This document shows positions 6,937-18,000 of a DNA stretch of 64,000 nt, in pieces. Under the pieces are notes generated by a model that was not told where the DNA came from, ran no database searches, and saw nothing but the letters and a program-made list of their open reading frames with translations. Made by a program: the position numbers and the translations under genes. Position 1 is the first letter of the stretch, and each line of letters starts with the position of its first letter. This stretch comes from JBCDBW01 sp039182965 (lineage in GTDB: Bacteria; Verrucomicrobiota; Verrucomicrobiia; Verrucomicrobiales; DEV007): contig JBCDBW010000006.1 of the NCBI GenBank assembly GCA_039182965.1, positions 1-64,000 of the forward strand, given 5' to 3'.

Positions 6937-9900
6937 ATGCCTCCCAAAAAGCCATCCGATTCCGAACTCCGCGCCCTCCTCGACGGCACTCTGCCCCTGG
7001 ATGAAGAACAAAGCTTGACCGAACTCATCGCCAGGTCACCCGATATTGAAGCCCGCCTCGCCCTCCTATCCGGTGCCACCGAATTCGAACGCGACTTCTC
7101 ACCCGGCCCCAGCTCCGCAAATCACGCCATCCACTCATCATCAACGCATAGTACCCCACATAAAGCCCCCCAAACCGCCCTCCTCTCCCTCCTCCAACCC
7201 TCCGACGACCCCCAGTCCAAAGGCCGCCTCGGGACCTGTGAAGTCGAAGCCGTCATCGCCACCGGCGGCATGGCCATTGTCTACAAAGCACGCGATACCG
7301 AACTCAATCGCACCGTCGCCATCAAACTCCTCTCTCCCGTCCTCGCCAACAACCCCGACGCCCGCGAACGATTCCTCCGGGAAGCTCGCTCCAGCGCCGC
7401 CCTCGATCATCCTAACATTGTTCCGATCTTTTCCGTCGAGCCCGGCCACGACCCGCCCTACTTCGCCATGCGCTTCGTCGACGGAGAATCCCTCCAGGAA
7501 AGACTCGATCGCGAGCCCGGCCGGCCGCTGCCCCTAACCGAGGTCATTCCCATCGCCGAAGCCATCGCCGCCGCCCTTCAGCACGCTCACGGTAAAAATC
7601 TCATCCATCGTGACCTTAAGCCCTCCAATATCCTCCTCGAACACTTTTCCTCCGGTCCAGCTGGCACTTACCTCACCGATTTCGGACTCGCCCGGCCCTC
7701 CCAGCAATCAGCTTCCCTCGCCCTCACCCAAACCGGACACTTCATCGGTACCCCGGAGTTCATGTCCCCCGAACAAGCCGCCGGTGACAGCCGCACGGTC
7801 GACCACCGCACCGATCTCTTCTCGCTTGGAGCCGTCATCTACACCATCGCCACCGGACACCCCCCTTTTTCCGGCGAATCGTTCACCCAGCTCGCCCACC
7901 AAATTACCGAAGTCGCCCCAGAACCGCCCCGGCGCCTCAACGCCGATCTCCCCTCATGGCTCGCCAATCTCATCTCCCGCCTCCTCGCCAAGAAACCCGC
8001 CGATCGCCCCCAATCCGCCGCCGATGTTCTGCGCGTCCTCCAACAAAAAACCAACCTCGGCTCCCCAACCCAGACCCGCCTCACCGGCCAACGAACACGG
8101 CGCTTCAAACGCCTCCGAAACGCGACCCTCCTCGCCGGCTCCACCGCCGCACTCCTCCTCGTAGCCCTTCTCATCACCGAACGCACCGGCCAAACCGCCC
8201 TCGTCAACGCCCTCCTCTCCGCCCGCTCCGGTCATCCCTTATACCTCGCCGGAAAATGGGGCACGCTGCCCGACTTCGAAACCGCCATCACTCAAGCCAA
8301 CCCGGGCGATACCGTGGTCGTTCGCGCCCACCGGGAATTCGATTTCCCAAAATCCCTCAGCATCCCCCCCGGAAAACCCCTCACGATCCGCGCCGCAAAA
8401 GGCTTCCACCCAAAGATCGTCGGCGAAGGCCGTATCCAAACCAAATCAGCCCTCCGCTTGGTCGATCTCACCTTCATTCAGGCATACCAGGAAGACAGTA
8501 GCTACAACATCATCCGCATCGAGAATGCCACGCTCTCCGTCGAACACTGTAAGTTCGTCCGCAATACGATCACTCCCGATCAGGTTCCCATCCCCAGCAA
8601 AAGCCTCATCTGGGCCGCCAATTGCACCGCCATTACAGTCCGGGAGTGCGAAGTCTACGCCCAAGGCTCTCCCTTCATCGCTGCCGAGATGCTGGACCCC
8701 GCTGGCACGAACGACACCTGCCAGATCAGCATCAAAAACTCGCTCATTGCGGCCGAACCCATCTGGCTGCGTCAAGGGAACACCGCCAAACACTTCGAGG
8801 TCGACCTGAAACATAGCGAGATATCGGGCCGCTCGCTCGCCCGTTTCGACGAGGGCTTTTCCCCCGGAACCACCGCCATCACGGCCCAACATTCCATCCT
8901 TCGCCACCACGAGGCGCTCATCGACCACCCCTGGCCAAACCCGGAAACCATGAAAAAACACGTCAGCTGGTCCGGCGATAAAAACCTATTCGCAGCAGGA
9001 TCCGCCTTCGCCTTCTTCTCACCACCCGAACTGCCAATCAATTCCCTCACCAGATGGCGAACGCTCTGGGAATCCGAATCCGCCAACCCCGATCAATCCT
9101 CCCAACTCACCGACCCCATTTTCCTCGGTCCGCAAGTCTCCGCTCAGACCGCCCAAAACAGCCCCCTCCCCCTCCTCCTCTCACCCTCACCCAAAGCAAT
9201 CACCACACACTGGCCAACGCTGAAGAAGGTCGGCGTTGCGGTCAGTGCCCTGGGACCAAGAGACCGCTCCCCCACAAGCAACTCCCCGCCCGCGACACGG
9301 CCCGCACCCCCACTCTCTGAAATCCCCACAACCATCGAACGCACGGGGACGACCTTCCCCTCACTCAGCGAAGCCCTTGCCCAATCCCGACCCCACGACA
9401 CTCTCTCACTCTCCGTTGACGCCACATCCGAGACCCGCATGCCTTCGATCTTCCTCCCCAATCACGCCATCACCCTGCGAGCCGCCCCAGGCGCATCCCC
9501 TCGCCTCGTCGCCATTGATTCTCGCATCCCCCTCTTCACCGCCACCGCCGCCCTCACTCTCGAAGGTCTCAACCTCGTAACCGCCAACTACGAAAACCCG
9601 CCACCTCTCATCTACACCCGCAAAGCCCCACTCACTCTCAAAAACTGCCTCGCCCATCGACCCGCAATCCCCGGCCAAGCTTATACACCCGGGGCATCCG
9701 CCAGTCTCATCCTCTGCCACGACAGCCCCCGCATCACCATCCGGAATTCCGCCCTCTTCGCGGGCAACCTCGCCGCTATTACGCTCGCCTCCCAGCGGAC
9801 CTCGCCTGACACCACACCTCGCATCCGCTTCGAAAACTCACTCGTCATCGCTACCCACGGCCTCTCCATCAACCCCTTTGCCCCCCATCACTTGGAACTC

Positions 9901-10371
9901 GAAATCGACCGATCGCTCTTCCTCGCCGGCTCGCACTTCCAACCGCCGCCAACGCCATATCACCTCCCCCAATTCTCCATAACCACCTCCCGCAGCATCT
10001 TCGACGGCCTCCGGCTCTGGTATGCTCCCGACAGAACAACCAAAGACTTGTCTCACCATCTCGACTGGCGCGGAACCTCCAATCACTACCGTCTCGCCTA
10101 CGGATTCTTCCACTCGCCCTCGCAACAAATGACCCAGGACGACCAGAACGCCTTCCGTTCCATGAAAGCGTGGGAATCCGTCTCCGGAAAAAGAGAAGCA
10201 CTCTCCACTTCTCTTCTCCAAGGCAGAAATATCGAGGTCGATCCCCGTGACCAACTCGTCCAGGCCCTCAAACGCCAGGATCACAAAGCAATCGCACGCC
10301 ACCTCGCCAAACGCCAATATCCGCCCGGTCTTGGTCCCGATCCTGCTCAAATGGGGCCTCTCGCGCCTTAG
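6937..10371 (+). CDS. Transmembrane Ser/Thr protein kinase with duplicated beta-helix-like outer domain
   Basis: This 1144-residue Hanks-type kinase is counted from the ATG at 6937 (MPPKK); an in-frame ATG 21 bases earlier lies inside a repeat. Residues 1-70 form a helical segment like those preceding planctomycete kinases (LRALLDGTLPLDEEQSL). The kinase domain (about 97-370) has a glycine loop ATGGMAIVYKARD, catalytic Lys130 in AIKLL, HRDLKPSNILLE near 223-236 and DFGLA near 248. A transmembrane helix (LLAGSTAALLLVALLI, about 396-412) follows. The outer half contains two similar modules (about 8260-9240 and 9320-10370), each starting with a DFETAI/SLSEAL-type helix, a GDTV/HDTL turn and ITIRAA/ITLRAA strands, typical of right-handed beta-helix folds. 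Its place between an ECF sigma gene and two secreted beta-helix proteins suggests it senses envelope polymers and signals to the sigma factor; that is inference. Confidence 0.9.
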   Translation: MPPKKPSDSELRALLDGTLPLDEEQSLTELIARSPDIEARLALLSGATEFERDFSPGPSSANHAIHSSSTHSTPHKAPQTALLSLLQPSDDPQSKGRLGTCEVEAVIATGGMAIVYKARDTELNRTVAIKLLSPVLANNPDARERFLREARSSAALDHPNIVPIFSVEPGHDPPYFAMRFVDGESLQERLDREPGRPLPLTEVIPIAEAIAAALQHAHGKNLIHRDLKPSNILLEHFSSGPAGTYLTDFGLARPSQQSASLALTQTGHFIGTPEFMSPEQAAGDSRTVDHRTDLFSLGAVIYTIATGHPPFSGESFTQLAHQITEVAPEPPRRLNADLPSWLANLISRLLAKKPADRPQSAADVLRVLQQKTNLGSPTQTRLTGQRTRRFKRLRNATLLAGSTAALLLVALLITERTGQTALVNALLSARSGHPLYLAGKWGTLPDFETAITQANPGDTVVVRAHREFDFPKSLSIPPGKPLTIRAAKGFHPKIVGEGRIQTKSALRLVDLTFIQAYQEDSSYNIIRIENATLSVEHCKFVRNTITPDQVPIPSKSLIWAANCTAITVRECEVYAQGSPFIAAEMLDPAGTNDTCQISIKNSLIAAEPIWLRQGNTAKHFEVDLKHSEISGRSLARFDEGFSPGTTAITAQHSILRHHEALIDHPWPNPETMKKHVSWSGDKNLFAAGSAFAFFSPPELPINSLTRWRTLWESESANPDQSSQLTDPIFLGPQVSAQTAQNSPLPLLLSPSPKAITTHWPTLKKVGVAVSALGPRDRSPTSNSPPATRPAPPLSEIPTTIERTGTTFPSLSEALAQSRPHDTLSLSVDATSETRMPSIFLPNHAITLRAAPGASPRLVAIDSRIPLFTATAALTLEGLNLVTANYENPPPLIYTRKAPLTLKNCLAHRPAIPGQAYTPGASASLILCHDSPRITIRNSALFAGNLAAITLASQRTSPDTTPRIRFENSLVIATHGLSINPFAPHHLELEIDRSLFLAGSHFQPPPTPYHLPQFSITTSRSIFDGLRLWYAPDRTTKDLSHHLDWRGTSNHYRLAYGFFHSPSQQMTQDDQNAFRSMKAWESVSGKREALSTSLLQGRNIEVDPRDQLVQALKRQDHKAIARHLAKRQYPPGLGPDPAQMGPLAP

Positions 10372-10446
10372 CAAGGCAATGCCCACCTCTACCCCCGGCT
10401 CTTTTCCTGTAATCGACTCCCGTCCTCCCGAGTATCCACCGTTACC

Positions 10447-13400
10447 ATGGACCGCCCTTACCATCGCCTGTCTGCCTTTCTCGCCGCCGCCTTGATCCTC
10501 CTCGCCGCCGCCATCCCCTCCCAAGCCGCCTCAGGCGGTCCCGACAGCTACGGATACACCTGGGACGATGCCATCACATTCCAATGGATCGATATCACCA
10601 CCACCGGCCAGCTCGTCCTCTCCAGCGGCTCCAACACAAGTTCTAACGACGCCACCAACGGCATCGGCTCACCCGTCGAGCTCGGATTCCCATTTACCAT
10701 CTACGGCCAAACCATCACCCAACTCGTCCCCACCACCGAAGGATACCTCTCCAGCGACCCCGCGGAGGCCGGCCTCGATAACACCAACGATTGCCCCCTG
10801 CCTACGCTTCCCGACAAAGGCACCGGCATCCGCATCTACGCATACCACGCCGATCTCAATCTCAATCAAGCCCAGTCCAACGTCTACTACCAGTATTTCC
10901 CAAAAAGCCCCCACGGACACTACGACGGGGGGGTCAGCATCTTCACTTGGGAAAACGCCGCCATCGGAACCTCCTCCATCTTCGTCCTCGATTTCCAGGC
11001 CCTCCTCTTCGACAACGGCGACATCATCATCAATTACGACACCGGCGGCTTCACTTTCACCAACAACGCCACCATCGGCCTCCAGGACACGGTCTCCGCC
11101 AACGGCATCGCCGCCCGATGTAACCCCGCCGGCGGGATCACCGGACAGGACGCCATCCTCTTCGAAATCCCCGCCACCGTCGTCAATGCCACCGACCTCA
11201 ATTCGCTCCGAAACGCCATCACCAACACTCCCGCCGGCGGCAAAATCACCTTCGGCCCCACCACCACCGAACAAGATTACATCGGCACCCTCACCATCGC
11301 CAAACCCCTCGCCTTTAGCGGCCCCACCGTCTCAGGCCTTCAAGCGACCTTTTCATCCAAACAAATCGAATGGGACATCCGAGACAAAGTCGTCTTCGAC
11401 CACAGCCGCTTCAGCGAAGTCGACGACGACCCGTTCACGCTCCAAAGCGGCGCCATCCTCAAACTCTCCAACTGCGCCATCTTCGGCGCCGGTGACCACG
11501 CCATCACCGCAGACGACAATACCCGCATCGACCTCGCCTTCACCCGCATCGAATGCCCCCAACCCGACAGTTCCCACCTCCTCGACCTGCGCCGAAATAC
11601 AACACTCAACATCGACTGCTCCGTCCTCTCCGACTCGCGCTCTCATGCCATTTTCGTCAATGACTCCGGCGCCGCACCCGCCTCCCCCAATATCCAGATC
11701 CGCACGTCCTCCATCGTCAACAACCGCGGCGGCGCCCTCGTCGGCCGCAGCATCAATGCCCTCCTCGAAAACATAACCCTCTCCCAAAATCAGGATGCCG
11801 CCGTCGACCTCGACAATTCCACCCTCGCCACGTCCTTCTGCACCATCGTCGAAAACCACGGTGGCCTCGACCTCTTCAACACCGCCGCCACCCTCAACCA
11901 CACGATCCTCGCCCAGAACTTCAACCCCGCCCTCGGCAGCCTCGACAATCTCTCCATCAGCGGCGGCGCCTCCGCCACCTCCCTCGGATACAACCTCACC
12001 GACGACACGACGTCTGCCGTCTTCGCCTCCACCGGCGACCTCGTCAATACCGACCCCCTCCTCACCCCCCTCACCATCTTCGGTCCCAATGCCTCCTTCC
12101 CCATGTTCTGCCACCTCCCTCTCGCCGCCAGTCCCGTCATCGAGGCCGGCGCCTTCGGCGTTGGCAACACCCCCCCCACCGACCAACGCCTCTTGCCACG
12201 CTTCGGAAACGGCGACAACAGCGGCATCGCTCTTCTCGATATCGGCGCAATCGAACACGGCACCTTTCGCACCGTCACCACCAACATCGATGAGAACAAC
12301 GGCACCGTCGCAGGCTTTGGCGCGTCCCTCCGCGAGGTGGGAGCCCTCGCCACCGGAGCCGAGGTCATTCGCTTCGCCAACTCCCTGAACGGAAGCGTCA
12401 TCGATATGTCGATCATCCCCCAAATCTCGCCAATTGGAGCATCCGTGTTCGTCGACGCCTCCACCCTCCCCGATGGCATCACCATTTCCGGAGACAACAG
12501 TTTCAGCGCCGACGCCCTCTTCGCCGGCCGCGCCACCCACGGGATCACCTTTCGCGACGCCCGGAATTCCGCCGTCCGCAATACCTTCAGCGGCAACACC
12601 ACCGCCTTCACCAATTGCCGTTTCATCAGCAACCAGGTCACCGTCGGGAATGGCTCCCCCACCTACGACACCTGGGGCGGCGCCATCGCCAATACCGGCA
12701 TCCTCCTCGTCAATGAATGCACCTTTCTCGGAAACCAATCCCAAGCAACCATTCCCGGCGACGGCGGAGCCATCGCAAACATCGGTGTGAACAATCGGCC
12801 CGCCACGGTCTTTGCCATAGAATGCCAGTTCGAAGGCAACCAGGCCGGCCGAAATGGCGGAGCCATCGCTTCCAATGTCGCCGGAACCGCCCCGAATCGC
12901 GTCCACATCGACCGCTGCAACTTTGACAACAACGCCGCTGCATCAGGAGGTGCCGTCTACTTGGCCACCCAAGGCCTCTGCCAGGACACGATCAGCCGCT
13001 CCGCTTTCCACGAGAACAACGCCAGTGACGTGCTCACCGGCGGAGGCGCCCTTCGGGCCCAGGGCTTCGTGCTCGTCGGCGGCGCCGGTGGCACGCTCGT
13101 CAATAGCGGCGGCGTCGAAATCAGCTACTCCACCTTCCATCGCAATTTCGCCAACAATGTCAGCGGCGATGGCGGCGCCATGCGCCTCTCCGGCGGCCCC
13201 CACTCCATCGATCACTGCACCATCACTCAAAACCAATGCGAAGAAGGCGGTGCCATCTCCCTCCTCGCAAACGGTATCCTCGATATCAAGAACACGATCG
13301 TCGACAACAACTACGGCACCTTCAACGGCATCCTCACCCCCCAGGAACTCGCCATCGAGGCCGGCTCCAATTTCAATTCGCTCGGCCGAAATCTCTCCGG

Positions 13401-14991
13401 CTCCCTCGTCCCCGAATTCGATCACCCCACCGACCTCACCGGCACCATCCCGCTCCTCGGCCCCTTCCTCCCGAACGGCGGCCCCACGCCTTCCCGCCGA
13501 CCCCTCGCCACCAGCCCCGCCATCGACGCCGGCCCCACCACCGGCTGCCCCACTGACCAACGCGGCATCACCGGCAAAACCGGCGCCGCCACCGATATCG
13601 GCGCCGTCGAGGTCGCCCCAGCGCTCATCGTCACCACCACCGCCGACGAGTTCAACAACCCTGCCGGCCCAAACCTCTCCCTCCGCGAAGCCATTCGCGA
13701 TGTCCCCGATGGCGGACGCATCCTCTTTGACGAAAACACACTGGCCGGCTTCACCACCATCGACCTGTCAACAGTCGCCCTCGGCCAAGGCACCCAACTC
13801 ACGATCTCAAAAAACGTCACCATCGACGCCACCACCCTCTCAAAAGGCATCACCATCAACGGCCCCGGTGCCGCACGCTGCCTCAATATCACCAACGGCG
13901 ATCACACGGTCGCCCTCCACGGCATCTCCTTCACCGGCGGCAACGCCAACCTTCGCGGCGGCGCCATCCGCAAAGGCGCCGGCACCAATCTCACCATGAC
14001 CGAAGGCGCCATCCACAACAATCGCGCCACCAACGACGGCGGCGCCATCCGCGCCGAAGCCGGAAACCTTACGCTCCAAAACATCACCCTCTCCACCAAC
14101 ATCACCGACGCCACCGGCGGTGCCATCTCCGCCACCACCGACGCCGTCATCGACCTCAGCCATTGCACCATCGTCGACAATAAAGCCGCCTCCGGTGCCG
14201 CCGGTATTGACCTCGATGACAACGCCGACCTCACCATCAAATACACCATCCTCGGCCAAAACCTCCTCGATCCGTCCACCAATCTCGCCAATTACGATGC
14301 CGCCCCGACCGCCACCACGACGTCCGAAGGCAAAAATCTCACCGACGACGCCGGCCAACCCTGGTTCGTCGGCACCGACACCGCCGCCAATCTCCTCATC
14401 TCCGGCTTCGGCGACCTCGGCGGCCTCGCCAAAGTCCACCCGCCCCTCCCCCACAGCCCCAACGTCAACGCCGGAAACCCAAATGCCATCGTCGCCACCC
14501 GCATCGACGCCCGGGGCCAACCCCGCCTCTACGGAGGCTCCATCGACATCGGCGCCATGGAAATGGGCGACGACGGCGTCGACACCGATATGGACGGCAT
14601 CACCGACGAATGGGAGGTCTTCTACGGCCTCAACGAAAACGATCCCAACGACGCCGCTCTCGACCTCGATGGCGACGGCCAAACCGCCCTCGAAGAACAC
14701 CTCGCTCACACCCTCCCCAATTCCAGTTCTTCCACCCTCAAATCCCGCAGCCTCGCCTCCACCGCCGCCCCAGGCACCGGGGCCCTCACTTCCGTAAAAG
14801 TCGATTGGGATTCCGTCCCCGGCGTCACCTACGAAATCTGGCACTCCACCGACCTCGGCCAAAGCGATCCCTGGGAGCTGGAAGCCGTCGTGCCCGGCAA
14901 ATTCAACGGCACCTTCACCGAAGCCGTCCTCAACAACCCAAGCATCCTCGCCAACCGCAACGCATTCTTCGAAATCCGCCCCGCCCAATAG
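10447..14991 (+). CDS. Giant secreted protein with three CSLREA/beta-helix modules (copy A)
   Basis: This 1514-residue protein has a signal peptide (hydrophobic FLAAALILLAAAIPSQA, cleavage near residue 28). An N-terminal domain (about 30-240) reads SYGYTWDD..QWIDITTTGQ..ELGFPF. Three modules follow (about 11195-12258, 12325-13612, 13670-14560). Each opens with a LREA-type helix (LRNAI, LREVG, LREAI), is filled with short parallel-strand repeats rich in Asn, Gly and Thr (GGAI/GGAL turns), and closes with SPxIxAG..TDQR..DIGA(V/I/M)E. This matches CSLREA-domain, choice-of-anchor-Q style beta-helix proteins. A calcium-binding-like DTDMDGITDEWE..DLDGDG segment leads into a C-terminal beta domain ending ARNAFFEIRP-like. 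It is likely a cell-surface or released adhesin- or glycan-binding protein. No catalytic residues are recognisable. It begins 75 bases after the kinase gene. Confidence 0.85.
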   Translation: MDRPYHRLSAFLAAALILLAAAIPSQAASGGPDSYGYTWDDAITFQWIDITTTGQLVLSSGSNTSSNDATNGIGSPVELGFPFTIYGQTITQLVPTTEGYLSSDPAEAGLDNTNDCPLPTLPDKGTGIRIYAYHADLNLNQAQSNVYYQYFPKSPHGHYDGGVSIFTWENAAIGTSSIFVLDFQALLFDNGDIIINYDTGGFTFTNNATIGLQDTVSANGIAARCNPAGGITGQDAILFEIPATVVNATDLNSLRNAITNTPAGGKITFGPTTTEQDYIGTLTIAKPLAFSGPTVSGLQATFSSKQIEWDIRDKVVFDHSRFSEVDDDPFTLQSGAILKLSNCAIFGAGDHAITADDNTRIDLAFTRIECPQPDSSHLLDLRRNTTLNIDCSVLSDSRSHAIFVNDSGAAPASPNIQIRTSSIVNNRGGALVGRSINALLENITLSQNQDAAVDLDNSTLATSFCTIVENHGGLDLFNTAATLNHTILAQNFNPALGSLDNLSISGGASATSLGYNLTDDTTSAVFASTGDLVNTDPLLTPLTIFGPNASFPMFCHLPLAASPVIEAGAFGVGNTPPTDQRLLPRFGNGDNSGIALLDIGAIEHGTFRTVTTNIDENNGTVAGFGASLREVGALATGAEVIRFANSLNGSVIDMSIIPQISPIGASVFVDASTLPDGITISGDNSFSADALFAGRATHGITFRDARNSAVRNTFSGNTTAFTNCRFISNQVTVGNGSPTYDTWGGAIANTGILLVNECTFLGNQSQATIPGDGGAIANIGVNNRPATVFAIECQFEGNQAGRNGGAIASNVAGTAPNRVHIDRCNFDNNAAASGGAVYLATQGLCQDTISRSAFHENNASDVLTGGGALRAQGFVLVGGAGGTLVNSGGVEISYSTFHRNFANNVSGDGGAMRLSGGPHSIDHCTITQNQCEEGGAISLLANGILDIKNTIVDNNYGTFNGILTPQELAIEAGSNFNSLGRNLSGSLVPEFDHPTDLTGTIPLLGPFLPNGGPTPSRRPLATSPAIDAGPTTGCPTDQRGITGKTGAATDIGAVEVAPALIVTTTADEFNNPAGPNLSLREAIRDVPDGGRILFDENTLAGFTTIDLSTVALGQGTQLTISKNVTIDATTLSKGITINGPGAARCLNITNGDHTVALHGISFTGGNANLRGGAIRKGAGTNLTMTEGAIHNNRATNDGGAIRAEAGNLTLQNITLSTNITDATGGAISATTDAVIDLSHCTIVDNKAASGAAGIDLDDNADLTIKYTILGQNLLDPSTNLANYDAAPTATTTSEGKNLTDDAGQPWFVGTDTAANLLISGFGDLGGLAKVHPPLPHSPNVNAGNPNAIVATRIDARGQPRLYGGSIDIGAMEMGDDGVDTDMDGITDEWEVFYGLNENDPNDAALDLDGDGQTALEEHLAHTLPNSSSSTLKSRSLASTAAPGTGALTSVKVDWDSVPGVTYEIWHSTDLGQSDPWELEAVVPGKFNGTFTEAVLNNPSILANRNAFFEIRPAQ

Positions 14992-15090
14992 CCAAGAGGC
15001 CAAAAGCGATTCACCAGCGCCCCACCCCGCTGCCTCCTCCCCAAGCCCAGCCAGCACGCTACCCAAAAAAACCACACTTGCCTGTAACCG

Positions 15091-18000
15091 ATGTCCCTAT
15101 CGTTCCGTATCCCCTTCGCCATGTTCCGCTCCTTGCACACCCGCCCTGTCCTGACCGACATCGCCACCGCCGCCCTCGCACTTGTCCTGATCGGCCCCTT
15201 AGTCTTCACCCCCGCCCAAGCCCTCACCGGTGGCCCCGATGCCTACGGATACACCTTCACCGATTCTACCGAAACCAACGGCCCCGCATTCCAGTGGATC
15301 GACATCACCACCACCGGCCAAGCAGTCGTTACCGATGGCGACGACTCCTCCACCTTCGACCCCAGCGTCGGAAACAACGGCCCCGTCGAACTTGGCTTTC
15401 CCTTCACCTTCTATGGCACAACCCACACCTCCCTCACCGCCGCCACCAACGGCTTCCTTTCGACAATCAACGATAAAGGTGACGATGCCACCAACGATTG
15501 CCCGCTCCCCGCCAGGCCCAGCGAAGGCGGTGGCGCCCGCTTCTACCTCCTCCACGATGACCTGACTTTCGTCCGCGGCGGGGACCTCTACTACCAATAC
15601 TTCCAGAAGAGTCCCCATCCCCACGCCGAGTGTGGCGTTTCCATCTTCTCATGGAATCAGGTCATCGAAAAAAGCAGCGAAAAGCCCATCGATATCCAAG
15701 CCCTCCTCTTCGATAACGGCGACATCATCTACCAGTACGGCAACAACAACGCCACCTCCAACAATGGATACACGATCGCGATCCAGGATACCTCCGCCAA
15801 GACCGCCCTTACCTACAATTGCTCAAACTCAAGCCTGAACGTCCCAAATAACCTCGCCATCCTCATCACACCCCCTTCCATCACCGTCACGACGAACGCC
15901 GACGAACTCGATGCCACCGCCACAAATGGCACCGGCATCTCGCTGCGGGAGGCCATCCGCGATATCGTCGACGGAGGTCAGATCCACTTCGCCCCAAGCC
16001 TCTCCGGCGAGACCCTCGACATCACCAGCGGGGTCTCCGCCGAACTCATTGCCATCAACAAGCCCCTCACCATCAACGCGTCCAGCCTCGACGAACCGTT
16101 CTCCATCAGCGGCGATCGAAGCGCCCCAATCATGAACATCAACAATGCCACCGTCGTTCTCAAAAACCTTGTCATCCGAGACGGGGTGGGAATAACCAAC
16201 CAAGCTGCCGGAATCGAGATCGACACCAATGCCGCCGTGAAATTATGCCACGTCGATTTCCTCTTCAACCGTTCCGACTCACTCCTCACCGCGTCCGCCA
16301 TTCGATCCGTCAGCGGTGGCCGCTTTTCGGCCATCAAGTGCCGCTTCCGCTCCAATTCCGCCATCGTCGGCGCCGCCATCCTAACAGGTGGCTCCGGTGG
16401 CGGACCCTGCGTGATCCAGCATTGCGAATTCGCCTGCAATCGATCCACCGATGCCGGCGGCGCCATCAGCTTCTTCCCCACCAGTGGCGTTCTCACCATC
16501 ACGGATTCAAGCTTCTTCGACAACGAAGTCTCAAACGGCGACGGAGGCGCCATACGGGTTCGCGCCGACCAATTCCTTCTCCGCAATTCCACCCTCTCCA
16601 ACAACCGCGCGACAGGCCTCGGAGGAGCCATTCGTATCCTCAATCCCATCGGCAGCCCCGCCCTCGTTGAACACTGCACCATCGCGGAAAACCAATCCGG
16701 CGCCGCATCCGCCATTTCCGTGGGCGCCCCCTTCTCCATCGGCCACACAGTCCTCACCAAAAATTACTCCCTCAACGCCGGCAATCCCGTTATCGATAAC
16801 CTCCCGCCGCCCGCCCTCGGAACCTCACTCGGATACAACCTCTCTGACGTCGCCGAAACCCTGCTCAACCAAGGCAGCGACACCACCAACCCCGATCCAA
16901 AACTCGGCCCCCTCGGCCACTATGGCGGCTTTACCATGACCCACCTCCCCCTCGCAGGCAGCCCCCTCATCGACAATGGCAACCCCGCCATCACCAATCC
17001 CCCCGCCACCGACCAGCGAAAACTTCCACGGATCACCAACGGCGACACCCCCATTCCCAGCGGCGGCTCCGAGATTATCGATATCGGCGCCGTCGAATCC
17101 GGCCCCTTTCTCGTCGTCAACACCGTCACCGACGAAAACAACACACCCATCGGCGCCGGAACCGGCAATATATCCCTCCGCGAAGCCGTCCGCGAAGCCA
17201 CCAGCGGCCAGCATATCCGCTTCGACGCCTCCCTCTCCGGAGCCGTTTTTACGCTCCTCGCTTCTTTCCAAGGTGACCTTGTCAATACTAACAATGCCAC
17301 ATCCATCCACATCGATGCCTCCAACCTCGCAATACGCCCGGTCATCGATGGCAATCCAAACGACAACATTTTCGATATGTCGAACGGAGAAGCCCTCAGC
17401 CTCCATCACCTCGAGCTCGTCGACGGTCGCGATACTTCCGGCGGCGCCATCATCGGCAACGGTCCCCTCACCCTGAACAGGTGTCGCCTCGCCGAAAATT
17501 GCTCGACCGGCGGCTTCGGCGGAGGCGCCATTCGCGCCGACGGCTCACACCACGCCTATCACTGTTCCGAATTTTTCGAAAACGACTGCACCGGAACAGG
17601 ATCCTCCGGCTCCGTCGCACACTTCACAAGCGACACCTACCTTCGCATCACCGATTGCTGGTTCCACGAAAACGACCACCGATCCGGAGCGTTCAACTCC
17701 GGACGCAGCACGATCCGGACGCGGGGATGGGTCGTTGTCGACCGCTCGACCTTCGCCCAAAACGCGAATCCAAGAGGCCACGTCATCGAAAAGGCCAGAG
17801 ACGGATGCTTCGTGATCCGCTCATCCACTTTCTCGGGAAACCAATCGCGCGGAAGCGATCCCGTCCTCGGCACCGCCGGCTTCTCTTTCCCCGCCGACGT
17901 ATCTCACTCCACCTTTATCGGCAACACCGCCGAGTCGTTCTTGCTGGGCTCGCCCACCGTGATTGAAAACAGTTCTGCGATCTCTCCTATATCGTTGGCC

